A stretch of 64,000 nt of DNA from an uncultured Bacteroides sp. (GTDB lineage: Bacteria; Bacteroidota; Bacteroidia; Bacteroidales; Bacteroidaceae): NCBI GenBank assembly GCA_900552075.1, contig URYL01000005.1:1-64000 (forward strand), read 5' to 3'. Below the pieces are notes generated by a model. It was not told the origin of the DNA. It ran no database searches and was given only the letters and a program-made list of their open reading frames with translations. The translations under genes and the position numbers were made by a program. Position 1 is the first letter of the stretch; each line of letters starts with the position of its first letter. This document shows, in pieces, positions 33,251-42,223 of this stretch.

Positions 33251-35449
33251 ATGAAAAAACTTTTCGTACTTTTTTATGCGCTGCTGTGCCTGATCAGTGT
33301 ACAGGCACAAAAGGTGACCTTGCAAGACGTAGCCAACGGCACCTATCGCGCACAAAGTATACATGGATTGAAACCGATGCTGGATGGCGAGCACTACACG
33401 CAAATCAGCAAGGACCACAAGCGTATCGTCAAATATTCGTTTAAAACAGGTAAGGAAGTGGCTACTATCTTTGACGTGGCTACGGCCCGAAATCATACAC
33501 TCAAAAGCTTCGACGACTACATCATGTCGCCCGATGAGAGCCTGATTCTGATTCAAACAGAAACGAAGCCCATCTACCGGCGTTCTTTCACGGCCGTGTA
33601 CTACCTGTACAACGTGAAAAACCGTACCCTCGACCCACTTTCGAACAACGGTCCGCAACAGGTACCTCTCTTCTCACCTGACAGCCACCAGATTGCATTT
33701 GTACGCAACAACAACATCTATCTGATTAAACTGCTCTTCGGAAACAGCGAATCGCAGGTGACCAAAGACGGAGAGTACAACAAGGTGCTGAACGGTATCC
33801 CCGACTGGGTGTATGAAGAAGAATTCGGCTTCAACCGTGCCTTCGACTTCAGCGCCGACAGCCGCATGATTGCCTACATCCGTTTCGATGAAAGCCAAGT
33901 ACCGATGTTCTCTTTCCCATGGTATAAGGGCATGGCACCGGAAAAGAAAGAATACGCCACTTACCCCGGAAGCTATAACTACAAATATCCGAAAGCCGGC
34001 GTATCCAATTCTAAAGTCAGCATTCATACGTTCGACATCAAGAGTCACGTAACCCGCAAGATGGAACTTCCCATTGATTCCGACGGCTATGTACCCCGTA
34101 TCAAATTTACAGACGACCCCGAGAAACTGGCTATCATGACCCTGAACCGTCACCAAAATCGGTTCGACCTCTACATGGCCAATCCACGCAGTGCCATCTG
34201 CAAAGTGGCTATCCGCGACGAGGCAGAGCAATACATCAAGGAACAAGCTTATTCGGACATTGTTTTCTATCCGGAACACATCGTCCTGATGAGCGAACGC
34301 GACGGATATAACCACCTCTACCTCTACACCATCGGAGGTAATCTGGTGAAACAAATCACCAAAGGCAACTTTGAAGTCAAGGAATTCCTGGGATGGGACC
34401 AGAAAGCCAACGCGTTCTACTACACCAGCAACGAAGAAAGTCCGTTACGTACGGCAGTGTATAAAATTGACGGAAAGGGCAAGAAAACCAAACTGTCCAC
34501 ACGCACTGGTACCAACAGTGCCCTGTTCAGCAAGAACCTGAACTATTACATCAACACGTATTCCAGCGCCCAAACGCCGACCCTTATCACTTTGAACAAC
34601 AACAAAGGACAGGAAATGGTGACTTTGCTCGACAACAAGGAACTAAAAAGCAAAATTGCCCAGCTGAACATGCCTACCAAAGAATTCTTTACCTTCAAGA
34701 CCAAAGAAGGTGTGGAACTGAACGGCTGGATGATGAAACCTGCCAACTTCAACCCCTCTAAGAAATATCCGGTCATCATGCACCAATACAGTGGTCCGGG
34801 CTCACAGCAGGTACTCGACAAATGGGGTATCGGAAGCTTCAGCGACGGCGGCATGTTCGAAGCAGTGATGTGTGACAAAGGCTACATCATGGTTTGCGTA
34901 GACGGACGAGGCACCGGAGGTAGAGGCGCTGCCTTCGAGAAATGTACCTACCTCTCTATCGGCGTGAAAGAAGCCATCGACCAAGCCCAGGCTGCCAAAT
35001 ATCTTTCTACCCTGCCTTACATTGACGGAAGCCGTATCGGTATCTGGGGATGGAGCTACGGAGGCTACAACACCCTGATGTCCATGAGTGAAGGTTCAGG
35101 CGCCTTCAAGGCCGGAGTAGCCATTGCTGCCCCCTCCGACTGGCGGTTCTATGATACGGTTTACACCGAACGCTTCATGCGTACCCCGAAAGAAAATGGC
35201 GACGGATACAACAGTTCCTCTGCCATTGCCCGGGTACATCAGCTGAAAGGTAAACTGCTGCTCATCCATGGAAGTGCCGACGACAATGTACATTTCCAGA
35301 ACTTCATGGAATACAACGAAGCGTTGATACAGGCCAACATCCAGTTTGAGACGCAGATTTATACGAACCGTAACCACAGCATCTTTGGAGGAAATACTCG
35401 CAACCACTTAATGAACAGAGTGGCAAATTTCTTCCTGCAAAACTTATAA
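33251..35449 (+). CDS. Dipeptidyl peptidase IV (S9 family)
   Basis: The 732-residue protein has a signal peptide (ending VQAQ), an N-terminal beta-propeller (about 40-490) with the WVYEEEFGF glutamate motif that binds the substrate N-terminus, and a C-terminal alpha/beta hydrolase. The catalytic triad is Ser602 in GWSYGGY, Asp677 in HGSADDN and His709 in NRNHS. It removes Xaa-Pro and similar dipeptides from peptide N-termini in the periplasm, helping peptide use. It follows the TonB-domain gene by 7 bp and is followed by a terminator at 35461-35504. Confidence 0.92.
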   Translation: MKKLFVLFYALLCLISVQAQKVTLQDVANGTYRAQSIHGLKPMLDGEHYTQISKDHKRIVKYSFKTGKEVATIFDVATARNHTLKSFDDYIMSPDESLILIQTETKPIYRRSFTAVYYLYNVKNRTLDPLSNNGPQQVPLFSPDSHQIAFVRNNNIYLIKLLFGNSESQVTKDGEYNKVLNGIPDWVYEEEFGFNRAFDFSADSRMIAYIRFDESQVPMFSFPWYKGMAPEKKEYATYPGSYNYKYPKAGVSNSKVSIHTFDIKSHVTRKMELPIDSDGYVPRIKFTDDPEKLAIMTLNRHQNRFDLYMANPRSAICKVAIRDEAEQYIKEQAYSDIVFYPEHIVLMSERDGYNHLYLYTIGGNLVKQITKGNFEVKEFLGWDQKANAFYYTSNEESPLRTAVYKIDGKGKKTKLSTRTGTNSALFSKNLNYYINTYSSAQTPTLITLNNNKGQEMVTLLDNKELKSKIAQLNMPTKEFFTFKTKEGVELNGWMMKPANFNPSKKYPVIMHQYSGPGSQQVLDKWGIGSFSDGGMFEAVMCDKGYIMVCVDGRGTGGRGAAFEKCTYLSIGVKEAIDQAQAAKYLSTLPYIDGSRIGIWGWSYGGYNTLMSMSEGSGAFKAGVAIAAPSDWRFYDTVYTERFMRTPKENGDGYNSSSAIARVHQLKGKLLLIHGSADDNVHFQNFMEYNEALIQANIQFETQIYTNRNHSIFGGNTRNHLMNRVANFFLQNL

Positions 35450-35460
35450 TGAACCCATCC

Positions 35461-35504
35461 AACGGATGACACTGGAAAAATACTTCCCGCGTCATCCGTT
35501 TTTT
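35461..35504 (+). terminator. Intrinsic terminator after the DPP IV gene
   Basis: A perfect 10-bp stem AACGGATGAC/GTCATCCGTT with a 20-nt loop, followed by T4-6. Confidence 0.8.
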
Positions 35505-35529
35505 CTCTTTGCAATCTATCTTAACCACT

Positions 35530-36378
35530 ATGACACACCTCAAAAAGCCTGAATGGCTGAAAATACAAATCGGCACCAATGCCCGATACACTGAAACCAA
35601 ACGCATCGTCGATACCCATAAACTTCACACCATCTGCAGCAGCGGACGTTGCCCGAACCTGGGAGAATGCTGGGGAAAGGGAACTGCTACCTTCATGATT
35701 GGGGGAGCCATATGCACCCGTTCCTGCAAATTCTGCAACACCCTTACCGGAAAACCTCTCCCGTTAGACCCAGAAGAACCGAAACATGTGGCAGAATCAA
35801 TCCAGCTCATGAAACTCAACCATGCGGTCATCACCTCGGTCGACCGCGATGACCTAAAAGATTTAGGTGCTGCCCACTGGGCCGCTACCCTCCGTACCAT
35901 CCAGGAGTTGTGTCCAGGAACCACCATCGAAGCCCTGATACCCGACTTCCAAGGCCATGCCGACCTGTTGCAGCAAGTCATCGACACCCGTCCGGATATC
36001 TTGTCGCACAATATGGAAACCGTCCGCCGTATCAGTCCGCTGGTACGAAGCGTGGCCAACTACGACACCAGCCTGAAGGTCATCCGCCAGATTTCAGAGA
36101 ATGGATTGAAGGCCAAGTCGGGCATCATGGTCGGACTCGGAGAGACACCCGCTGAAGTAGAAGAAACCATGGACGACCTGCTGGAGAACGGTTGCCGTAT
36201 CCTGACCATCGGACAATACCTGCAACCCTCGGCCAAACATTATCCTGTGGCTGAATACATCCACCCCGACCAGTTTAAAAAGTACAAGGAAATAGGTGAA
36301 ACGAAAGGATTTGAAATTGTAGAAAGCGGACCATTGGTACGGTCTTCCTATCATGCTGAAAAACATCTGAGGAAATAA
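35530..36378 (+). CDS. lipA: Lipoyl synthase
   Basis: From the ATG at 35530 the enzyme has 282 residues. It shows the auxiliary cluster motif CSSGRCPNLGECW and the radical-SAM motif CTRSCKFC, plus the C-terminal RSSYHAE motif. LipA inserts two sulfur atoms into octanoyl groups on lipoyl domains of 2-oxoacid dehydrogenases and the glycine cleavage system. The upstream TTG extension of seven residues is rejected. No lipB or lipoylated target gene is adjacent. Confidence 0.95.
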   Translation: MTHLKKPEWLKIQIGTNARYTETKRIVDTHKLHTICSSGRCPNLGECWGKGTATFMIGGAICTRSCKFCNTLTGKPLPLDPEEPKHVAESIQLMKLNHAVITSVDRDDLKDLGAAHWAATLRTIQELCPGTTIEALIPDFQGHADLLQQVIDTRPDILSHNMETVRRISPLVRSVANYDTSLKVIRQISENGLKAKSGIMVGLGETPAEVEETMDDLLENGCRILTIGQYLQPSAKHYPVAEYIHPDQFKKYKEIGETKGFEIVESGPLVRSSYHAEKHLRK

Positions 36379-36432
36379 TGAACAATTCTCTTTTTCCGAT
36401 TGTTCAAAATTTACAACAGGTATTCTTCAGTT

Positions 36433-37410
36433 ATGAATCTATTGTTTAAATATAAGGACAAAATCGTATCGTTCGGACTGCTACCTATCATCATCACGTT
36501 GATAGGCTTGCATATTTTTCCCACTACCACCATGCTGGGAATTGGATTGGGCATCAGTATTGTGGGGGTATTATATGATGTACTGCGTCTGAAGGGACTT
36601 AATTTTTTTCTTTTGCAGGGTACCATCGGCATTGGGCTATGCTTTCTTCTAAGATTGTTTACAGGCTATGAGTACATACCTCATAACAGCCTGACCCCAA
36701 CACTCGAATTTATGTTGCTGGTATGCGCATTCATTCACATTACAGCTCCCGAATTATACCGGAATTTCCTGAAAAAATTTCATCTCAATTTCACTTCCTC
36801 CTATCTATTGGAAGCTAAACTAATCGTCATACTCTCCAGTATTCATCTGCTTATTCTGTTTGCACTTCATAACAAGCTGACGCCCTTTTCGCCGGAAAAC
36901 AACTTTGGAATCATCTACTTAATTCCCACGCTCATTTACATACTATGTCTGGTCATCAATATTATAGGAATAAAAATCGCAGCGACACAATCCCCTCAAG
37001 AGCAGCACATTATCCGTATTATCCCTATTTGTAACGGGAAAATCTACCTTACACCACATGTGAAAGATACGACAACCTGGGATGCCCCTATCAAATCACT
37101 GTTTGAGGGCCCACTACGGAAAAGCCAGCAGCACGCAAAACATATCATCCTAAAATCACACAAAGGTTCAATATCGCATAAGAAAATACATCCACGACTG
37201 ATTCTCAGTTATCGGATACAAGGGATCATTCCTGCCTTTATACAACTATACATACTTCCTGTAAGCCAGGAAAATGAATTAACATTCCCCGGTGGACGGT
37301 TCTTTGAATGTGAAGACATTAAGAACAATCCGGAAATTTTCAGTCATGAACTGATGATTGAATGTGAACGCCTGCAACTGGTAGCACAAGTATGGAAAGA
37401 ATTCAAATAA
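36433..37410 (+). CDS. Multi-helix membrane protein with a possible degenerate Nudix-like C-domain
   Basis: From the ATG at 36433 the 325-residue product has five to six hydrophobic helices in its first 190 residues (LLPIIITLIGLHIF, LEFMLLVCAFIHITA, LIVILSSIHLLILFAL, IIYLIPTLIYILCLVINIIG). A soluble C-terminal part of about 130 residues follows. The latter (IIRIIPICNGKIYLTPH..WDAPIKSL, then AFIQLYILPVS) runs in an order that reminds me of Nudix folds, but the Nudix box GX5EX7REUXEEXGU is absent. So this is at best a degenerate relative. I do not recognise a family. It is convergent with the RsmI-like gene, 6 bp away, with no terminator between. Confidence 0.6.
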   Translation: MNLLFKYKDKIVSFGLLPIIITLIGLHIFPTTTMLGIGLGISIVGVLYDVLRLKGLNFFLLQGTIGIGLCFLLRLFTGYEYIPHNSLTPTLEFMLLVCAFIHITAPELYRNFLKKFHLNFTSSYLLEAKLIVILSSIHLLILFALHNKLTPFSPENNFGIIYLIPTLIYILCLVINIIGIKIAATQSPQEQHIIRIIPICNGKIYLTPHVKDTTTWDAPIKSLFEGPLRKSQQHAKHIILKSHKGSISHKKIHPRLILSYRIQGIIPAFIQLYILPVSQENELTFPGGRFFECEDIKNNPEIFSHELMIECERLQLVAQVWKEFK

Positions 37411-37416
37411 GAAAGT

Positions 37417-38121
37417 TCATTTATAAATCAGGAAGATACACGGAATCTTGTTCAAATCGGGCAGATGTCCTTTCCATTCCTTTACGGTCTTGGTTTTGAT
37501 AAACTCTCCTTCGCACGTGATATTGGCAGCGATACACAGTTTCGTTTGAGGACGGCAGGTTCTCAGAATTTCTTCCAACATTTTATGGTTGCGATAAGGT
37601 GTCTCAATAAACAGCTGAGTCTGGTTCTCTGTATACACGCGTGCCTCCAGCTCTTTCAACCGACGGGTACGGTCAGCCGGTTCAATCGGTAAATAGCCAT
37701 GAAAAGCAAAACTCTGTCCGTTAAATCCGGAGCCCATCACAGAGAGAATAATGGAAGAAGGTCCCACCAGAGGCACCACTTTCAAGTTACGGCGCTGGGC
37801 AATAGCTACCACATCTGCCCCCGGATCGGCCACTGCCGGACAGCCTGCTTCAGATATTACCCCCATTGACAGCCCTTCCACCAACGGAGACAGATAACCG
37901 GCAATATCCTCGGGAGAAGTATGCTTGTTCAAGGGATAAAAAGTCAGTTCGTCAATATTAATAGCCGCATCCACTTTTTTTAAGAAACGACGTGCCGAAC
38001 GCACATCCTCTACTATAAAATGCTTTATTCCTGCAATAATCTCCCGGTTATAAGAGGGCAACACTTTTTCAATGGCCGTGTCTCCCAAGGTGACAGGCAG
38101 CAAATACAATGCAACTTCCAT
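37417..38121 (-). CDS. SAM-dependent methyltransferase, tetrapyrrole-methylase/RsmI-like
   Basis: The 234-residue protein has the tetrapyrrole methylase fold: the start ALYLLPVTLGD, the motif GVISEAGCPAVADPGADVV (typical of RsmI, which has ISDAGxPxISDPG), and VVPLVGPSSIILSVMGSGFNGQSFAFHGYLP. RsmI 2'-O-methylates C1402 of 16S rRNA. This protein lacks the RsmI C-terminal HTH and may be a paralogue with a different target. It is third in the leftward run fabI, gldB, this gene, with 19 bp to gldB. Confidence 0.8.
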   Translation of the reverse strand: MEVALYLLPVTLGDTAIEKVLPSYNREIIAGIKHFIVEDVRSARRFLKKVDAAINIDELTFYPLNKHTSPEDIAGYLSPLVEGLSMGVISEAGCPAVADPGADVVAIAQRRNLKVVPLVGPSSIILSVMGSGFNGQSFAFHGYLPIEPADRTRRLKELEARVYTENQTQLFIETPYRNHKMLEEILRTCRPQTKLCIAANITCEGEFIKTKTVKEWKGHLPDLNKIPCIFLIYK

Positions 38122-38140
38122 AAGGAAACTTCTAAATCAA

Positions 38141-39133
38141 TTAGTTTAATTCTTTTGCGATGCTGGAACAATCCGAGTTTTCCAACAAATTCTTTATATT
38201 TATTTCGGGATGGCGCTTCATATATTCTTCCACCTTTTTCATACCCAGCCATACACCTAAAAAGGGAGGAATTTTCTGCCCTTTGAACGAAAGCCCGGTA
38301 TTAGACGAGACAAAAGAACGGATTATCATAGGATCGGTAGCTTCCACATAATGTTTCTGCCTCATTCCTGCCCAAAGTTCATCCTCATATTGCTCACACC
38401 ACTCCACTTCTTCCGGAGAATAACCTAATGCAATTTCTCCATCAACCTCGCCATCCAGAATTGTCTCCACAATCCATGCAATCTTTCCTCGGTATAACAA
38501 GATGTCCATCAAAGAACGATGTCCCTCCATCCATGGAAAAGGATACTGCCCCAATAGGTAAAAGGTAAAACAATCCGGTACAATATATTCCGGTGACATC
38601 GAGCGACGCTGGTTGGCGTAATAATATCTTTTATAAAGCGGGTATTCAGCCCCCATGTATTTATCCAGACTGATTCCCAATACACTGTCACCTACCACCA
38701 CTGACTGGTTCAACGCAGAAATCTGCGTATAAATTTTCGGTACAAGCAAGTCTGGAATCTCCTTCCTCAGGTTTCTAAATCCACGGGTCAAATCTTTCTC
38801 AAACGGCCCCATATCCTTAAATTTCTCTTCCACATCTTCCATTAAATGAACCAAAATGGAATCAGAAAAATAAGTACAGAGACGCTCATTGATGTCGGGT
38901 ATATTCACCGCTCCCAAATCCAGCACATCCTCTATCAGCAGACGAGTTTCCTGAGCAAATTCCGTATTCATCCGCTGCAAGGAAAAAAAACTGTTTTGCA
39001 CGGTAGCCTCATACTGGAGACGGTCATATCGGGCTATTTTTATTTCTGAAAACGAAAAATCGTCTTTCCGCTCATCAGAATGACAAGCAGAAAAGACGAT
39101 TATACTCAGTAATATAAAAATAAACCGATACAT
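38141..39133 (-). CDS. gldB: GldB-family lipoprotein
   Basis: The 330-residue protein starts with a lipoprotein signal ending FSAC (Cys17). It matches the GldB family by CFTFYLLGQYPFPWMEGH-like and GQKIPPFLGVWLGMKKVEEYMK segments. In gliding Flavobacteria GldB is needed for motility; in non-gliding Bacteroides its role is unknown and probably envelope-related. It lies 6 bp downstream of fabI on the minus strand and is likely co-transcribed with it. Confidence 0.78.
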   Translation of the reverse strand: MYRFIFILLSIIVFSACHSDERKDDFSFSEIKIARYDRLQYEATVQNSFFSLQRMNTEFAQETRLLIEDVLDLGAVNIPDINERLCTYFSDSILVHLMEDVEEKFKDMGPFEKDLTRGFRNLRKEIPDLLVPKIYTQISALNQSVVVGDSVLGISLDKYMGAEYPLYKRYYYANQRRSMSPEYIVPDCFTFYLLGQYPFPWMEGHRSLMDILLYRGKIAWIVETILDGEVDGEIALGYSPEEVEWCEQYEDELWAGMRQKHYVEATDPMIIRSFVSSNTGLSFKGQKIPPFLGVWLGMKKVEEYMKRHPEINIKNLLENSDCSSIAKELN

Positions 39134-39139
39134 TAACGA

Positions 39140-39997
39140 TTATCCGTAAATAATATTACCATTGGCATCCTTATATTCATCCAATCCTTTCTCGTAAGTA
39201 GCCATGGCTCTCAGACTCATTCCCACGCTAGAGAAACCACCGTCGTGGAACAAGTTCTGCATCGTTACCTTACGGGTCAAATCAGAGAACATCACAATAC
39301 AGTAATCCGCACATTCATCGGCCGACGCATTGCCCAGCGGAGACATGCGGTTGGCAAAGTCGAACAGTTTGTCCATACCTTTCACACCCGAACCGGCAGT
39401 AGTCATAGTCGGTGACTGAGAAATTGTATTGATACGCACATGATGTTCACGACCGTAAATATAACCGAAGCTACGAGCAATGGATTCCAGCAAAGCTTTG
39501 GCATCGGCCATATCATTGTAACCATAGAATGTGCGCTGTGCAGCCACATAACTCAAGGCCAAAATAGAACCATACTCATTGATGGCATCCAGTTTCTTGG
39601 CAGACTGAATCATTTTATGGAATGATACGGCAGAAATATCCAATGTTTTTGCCAGCATGTCATAATCCAAATCATCGTATGTACGTTTTTTACGAACATT
39701 TGGAGACATACCAATAGAGTGAAGCACAAAGTCAATCTTGCCGCCCAACACTTCCATTGAACGTTTGAATACGTTTTCCAAATCTTCTACGCAGGTGGCA
39801 TCAGCGGGAATCACTTCACAGTTCAACTTTTCCGCCAAAGCAGATACCTGCCCCATACGTACTGCTACAGGGGTATTAGATAATGTGATGACAGCACCTT
39901 CTTCTACAGCCTTTTCTGCCACTTTCCATGCGATGGACTGTTCATTCAAGGCACCAAAAATAATACCTCTTTTTCCTTTCAGCAAATTATAACTCAT
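39140..39997 (-). CDS. fabI: Enoyl-ACP reductase (FabI type)
   Basis: From the ATG at 39995-39997 the enzyme has 285 residues (MSYNLLKGKRGIIFGALNEQS). This is the Rossmann start of FabI with GALNEQSIAWKVA, then FVLHSIGMSPN and the catalytic YNDMADAK (Tyr-x6-Lys). It reduces the double bond of enoyl-ACP in the last step of fatty-acid elongation. A longer frame adds 12 residues across the spacer and is rejected. It is the first gene of the fabI-gldB-RsmI-like operon with a promoter at 40023-40030. Confidence 0.93.
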   Translation of the reverse strand: MSYNLLKGKRGIIFGALNEQSIAWKVAEKAVEEGAVITLSNTPVAVRMGQVSALAEKLNCEVIPADATCVEDLENVFKRSMEVLGGKIDFVLHSIGMSPNVRKKRTYDDLDYDMLAKTLDISAVSFHKMIQSAKKLDAINEYGSILALSYVAAQRTFYGYNDMADAKALLESIARSFGYIYGREHHVRINTISQSPTMTTAGSGVKGMDKLFDFANRMSPLGNASADECADYCIVMFSDLTRKVTMQNLFHDGGFSSVGMSLRAMATYEKGLDEYKDANGNIIYG

Positions 39998-40022
39998 ATT
40001 ATTTTCAATTATAAATTCGGGG

Positions 40023-40030
40023 CAAAGATA
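40023..40030 (-). promoter_or_regulatory. -7 element of fabI-gldB
   Basis: Minus-strand TATCTTTG fits TAnnTTTG, 26 nt before the fabI ATG. No strong -33 is seen. Confidence 0.5.
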
Positions 40031-40146
40031 CAAACTTTATTTACATTATTTACATTTCTCCCGCCAAATTATCTAATCAGAAAAAAGATGTACATTTTTT
40101 TCATGGATAAAATCAAAAATTACAAGCTAATATTACAAAGAATGCT

Positions 40147-40154
40147 TATTTTTG
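40147..40154 (+). promoter_or_regulatory. -7 element with no gene downstream (possible sRNA promoter)
   Basis: TATTTTTG followed by C fits TAnnTTTG on the plus strand. No plus-strand ORF follows before the terminator at 40304-40355. The -33 is weak. Confidence 0.4.
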
Positions 40155-40160
40155 CATCTT

Positions 40161-40355
40161 GAATAAAAAAAGGTTTTTCATAATATTATTTAGGTTAGAA
40201 TTAGATTTATTATCCTCCTGCATGTTCTCTGTGAAGATAGCATGTTCAGGAGGATAATAACTTTTCAGAAAGCATGTATACGTTCATCAATTAAATACGG
40301 CCATATAGAAAAAACGGCCTTGACAGAACGTTCTGTCAAGGCCGTTTTTTCTATA
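40161..40355 (+). ncRNA. Candidate small RNA of about 190 nt
   Basis: The 372-bp gap between fabI and the ROK gene holds a plus-strand TATTTTTGC box (40147-40154) and then a stem-loop at 40207-40260 (14-bp perfect stem TTATTATCCTCCTG, extended by an inner CATG/CATG pair). It ends in a 52-nt perfect palindromic terminator at 40304-40355. No ORF of note lies in it. The arrangement suits a structured non-coding RNA. The 14-bp arm contains CCTCCTG, which could pair with G/A-rich sequences. It could instead be a leftover of a repeat or a regulatory site for the neighbours. Confidence 0.35.
40304..40355. terminator. 52-nt perfect palindrome, strong bidirectional terminator
   Basis: Perfect 26-bp arms centred on AACGTT (40327-40332), with a GC-rich middle (CGGCCTTGACAG) and A/T runs outside, so it works on both strands. 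It lies 15 nt past the stop of the leftward ROK gene and also bounds the possible plus-strand small RNA. Confidence 0.9.
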
Positions 40356-40369
40356 CTGAATTGACAATA

Positions 40370-41344
40370 TCAATTATCTCTTACTTCCCATCCCAATGCG
40401 CTGGCTCCCAATACGGCCGCATCGGCATCCTTCAATTGAGAGAGCAACAGTTTGGTCTTTCCGGCATAAATCTTCAGCACGTTTTCATCAATTGCCTTCT
40501 GAATCGGCTTCATGATGTAATCGCCCGACTTAGCCAGACCACCGAACAGGATAATGGCTTCCGGACTGGAGAAAGCAATAAAGTTGGCCAATGCTTCTCC
40601 CAGGATACGTCCGGTAAATTCAAAAATATCCTGTGCCAGCTTGTCTCCCTTCACGGCTGCATCGTATACATCCTTCGACTGGATCTCATCTGCAGGTACG
40701 TTGCGCAACAAGCTAGGTTCTGTACGCTGTACTAAAAACTCACGGGCTGTACGAGCTACACCGGTAGCCGAGCAGTAAGTTTCCAGACAACCTTTACGTC
40801 CGCAACCACATGGACGACCGTTACGGTCTACAATTACGTGTCCCAATTCACCGGCAAAGCCATCATGACCGTAAACCAACTGACCGTTGACCACGATACC
40901 GCTTCCTACGCCTGTACCTAAGGTGATCATGATAAAATCCTTCATACCGCGGGCCGCACCATACGTCATTTCCCCGATGGCTGCCGCATTCGCATCGTTT
41001 GTCAAGGCAGTGGGAATTCCCAATTGTTCTTCAAACATGGAAGCCAACGGAATAATACCTTTCCACGGCAGGTTTGGAGCAAATTCAATGGTTCCGCTGT
41101 AGTAGTTACCATTCGGCGCACCTACTCCCATACCTTTTACCTTTTCAGCTCCGCCAAACTGTGAAAGCAACGGAAGGAGCTTTTTACATACTGCATCGAC
41201 GTAATCTTCGATATTTTCATATTGCTGAGTTTTGACAGAATCAGAAGCCAGCACGTTACCACGTGAGTCAACCACACCAAAAACGGTGTTTGTTCCGCCA
41301 ATATCCATACCTACCACATAAGGTTTTTCCATGTTTATTGCCAT
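40370..41344 (-). CDS. ROK-family glucokinase
   Basis: The 324-residue protein has the ROK phosphate-binding loop DIGGTNTVFG, NDANAAAIGE, ITLGTGVGSGI, the ExGH motif GELGHV, and a zinc-binding cluster in GRPCGCGRKGCLE. It most likely phosphorylates glucose with ATP, as characterised for B. fragilis glucokinase; other hexoses are possible. The ATG at 41344 or the one four codons later (MEKPYVVG) may be used. A full promoter lies upstream (41379-41410), and the 52-nt palindrome ends the transcript. Confidence 0.9.
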   Translation of the reverse strand: MAINMEKPYVVGMDIGGTNTVFGVVDSRGNVLASDSVKTQQYENIEDYVDAVCKKLLPLLSQFGGAEKVKGMGVGAPNGNYYSGTIEFAPNLPWKGIIPLASMFEEQLGIPTALTNDANAAAIGEMTYGAARGMKDFIMITLGTGVGSGIVVNGQLVYGHDGFAGELGHVIVDRNGRPCGCGRKGCLETYCSATGVARTAREFLVQRTEPSLLRNVPADEIQSKDVYDAAVKGDKLAQDIFEFTGRILGEALANFIAFSSPEAIILFGGLAKSGDYIMKPIQKAIDENVLKIYAGKTKLLLSQLKDADAAVLGASALGWEVRDN

Positions 41345-41378
41345 GACATTTCTCTATTTAGGGTTAATTATCTACTGA

Positions 41379-41410
41379 CAAAAGTAAATAATCGGTAAAA
41401 ACAGAACAAA
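41379..41410 (-). promoter_or_regulatory. Promoter of the ROK glucokinase gene
   Basis: On the minus strand TTTG (41407-41410), exactly 20 nt, then TACTTTTG (41379-41386): a full match to the Bacteroides pattern. Confidence 0.7.
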
Positions 41411-41448
41411 TTTTTCACCCACTATTTTTTAAAACATATCACTTTTTC

Positions 41449-41456
41449 TACTTTTG
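41449..41456 (+). promoter_or_regulatory. -7 element of the MacAB-like operon
   Basis: TACTTTTG fits TAnnTTTG, 35 nt before the ATG at 41492. TTTT stands at the -33 position (20-nt spacing), a 3 of 4 match. It is divergent from the ROK promoter. Confidence 0.5.
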
Positions 41457-41491
41457 TGAGGTACTATTAAAAATGAATTAACACAAACCCA

Positions 41492-42211
41492 ATGATTACA
41501 CTTAAAAACATTTACAAAACTTACAACAACGGTACTCCACTTCATGTACTTAAAGGCATTGACCTGCACATCGACAAAGGAGAATTCGTTTCCATTATGG
41601 GAGCATCCGGTTCCGGGAAATCCACTTTATTGAACATTCTTGGGATATTAGACAACTACGATTCAGGCGAATACTACCTGAACAATGTACTCATTAAAAA
41701 CCTCAGCGAAACCAAAGCCGCCGAATACCGCAACCGGATGATTGGTTTTATTTTCCAGTCGTTCAACCTTATTTCGTTTAAGGATGCCATGGAAAATGTG
41801 GCTCTTCCTCTTTTCTATCAGGGAGTCAGCCGGAAGAAGCGCAACCTGCTGGCTATGGAATACCTCGACAAGCTGGGGCTGAAAGACTGGGCTCATCACC
41901 TTCCAAATGAAATGTCGGGTGGACAAAAGCAGCGTGTAGCCATTGCACGGGCCCTGATTTCCAAACCGGAAATCATCTTGGCCGATGAGCCGACAGGAGC
42001 TTTGGACAGCAAGACTTCGGTGGAAGTCATGAACATCCTGAAAGAACTGCACGACCAGGAAGGACTGACCATCGTCGTGGTTACCCATGAAAGTGGAGTA
42101 GCTAATCAGACCAATAAAATCATCCATATCAAAGACGGGGTGATAGAACGCATAGAAGACAACATCGACCACCATGCCTCTCCGTTCGGACAAAACGGAT
42201 TCATGAAATAA
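41492..42211 (+). CDS. ABC transporter ATPase (MacB/LolD type)
   Basis: The 239-residue ATPase shows Walker A GASGSGKST (about 36-44), the signature MSGGQKQRVAIARAL, Walker B ILADEPTGALDS and the H-loop VTHE. It belongs to the MacB/LolD group that drives FtsX-type permeases. The next two genes encode such permeases, followed by an adaptor and a TolC protein, so this powers a MacAB-TolC-like pump. The permease gene follows after 12 bp. Confidence 0.93.
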   Translation: MITLKNIYKTYNNGTPLHVLKGIDLHIDKGEFVSIMGASGSGKSTLLNILGILDNYDSGEYYLNNVLIKNLSETKAAEYRNRMIGFIFQSFNLISFKDAMENVALPLFYQGVSRKKRNLLAMEYLDKLGLKDWAHHLPNEMSGGQKQRVAIARALISKPEIILADEPTGALDSKTSVEVMNILKELHDQEGLTIVVVTHESGVANQTNKIIHIKDGVIERIEDNIDHHASPFGQNGFMK

Positions 42212-42223
42212 ATTTCCACCTCC

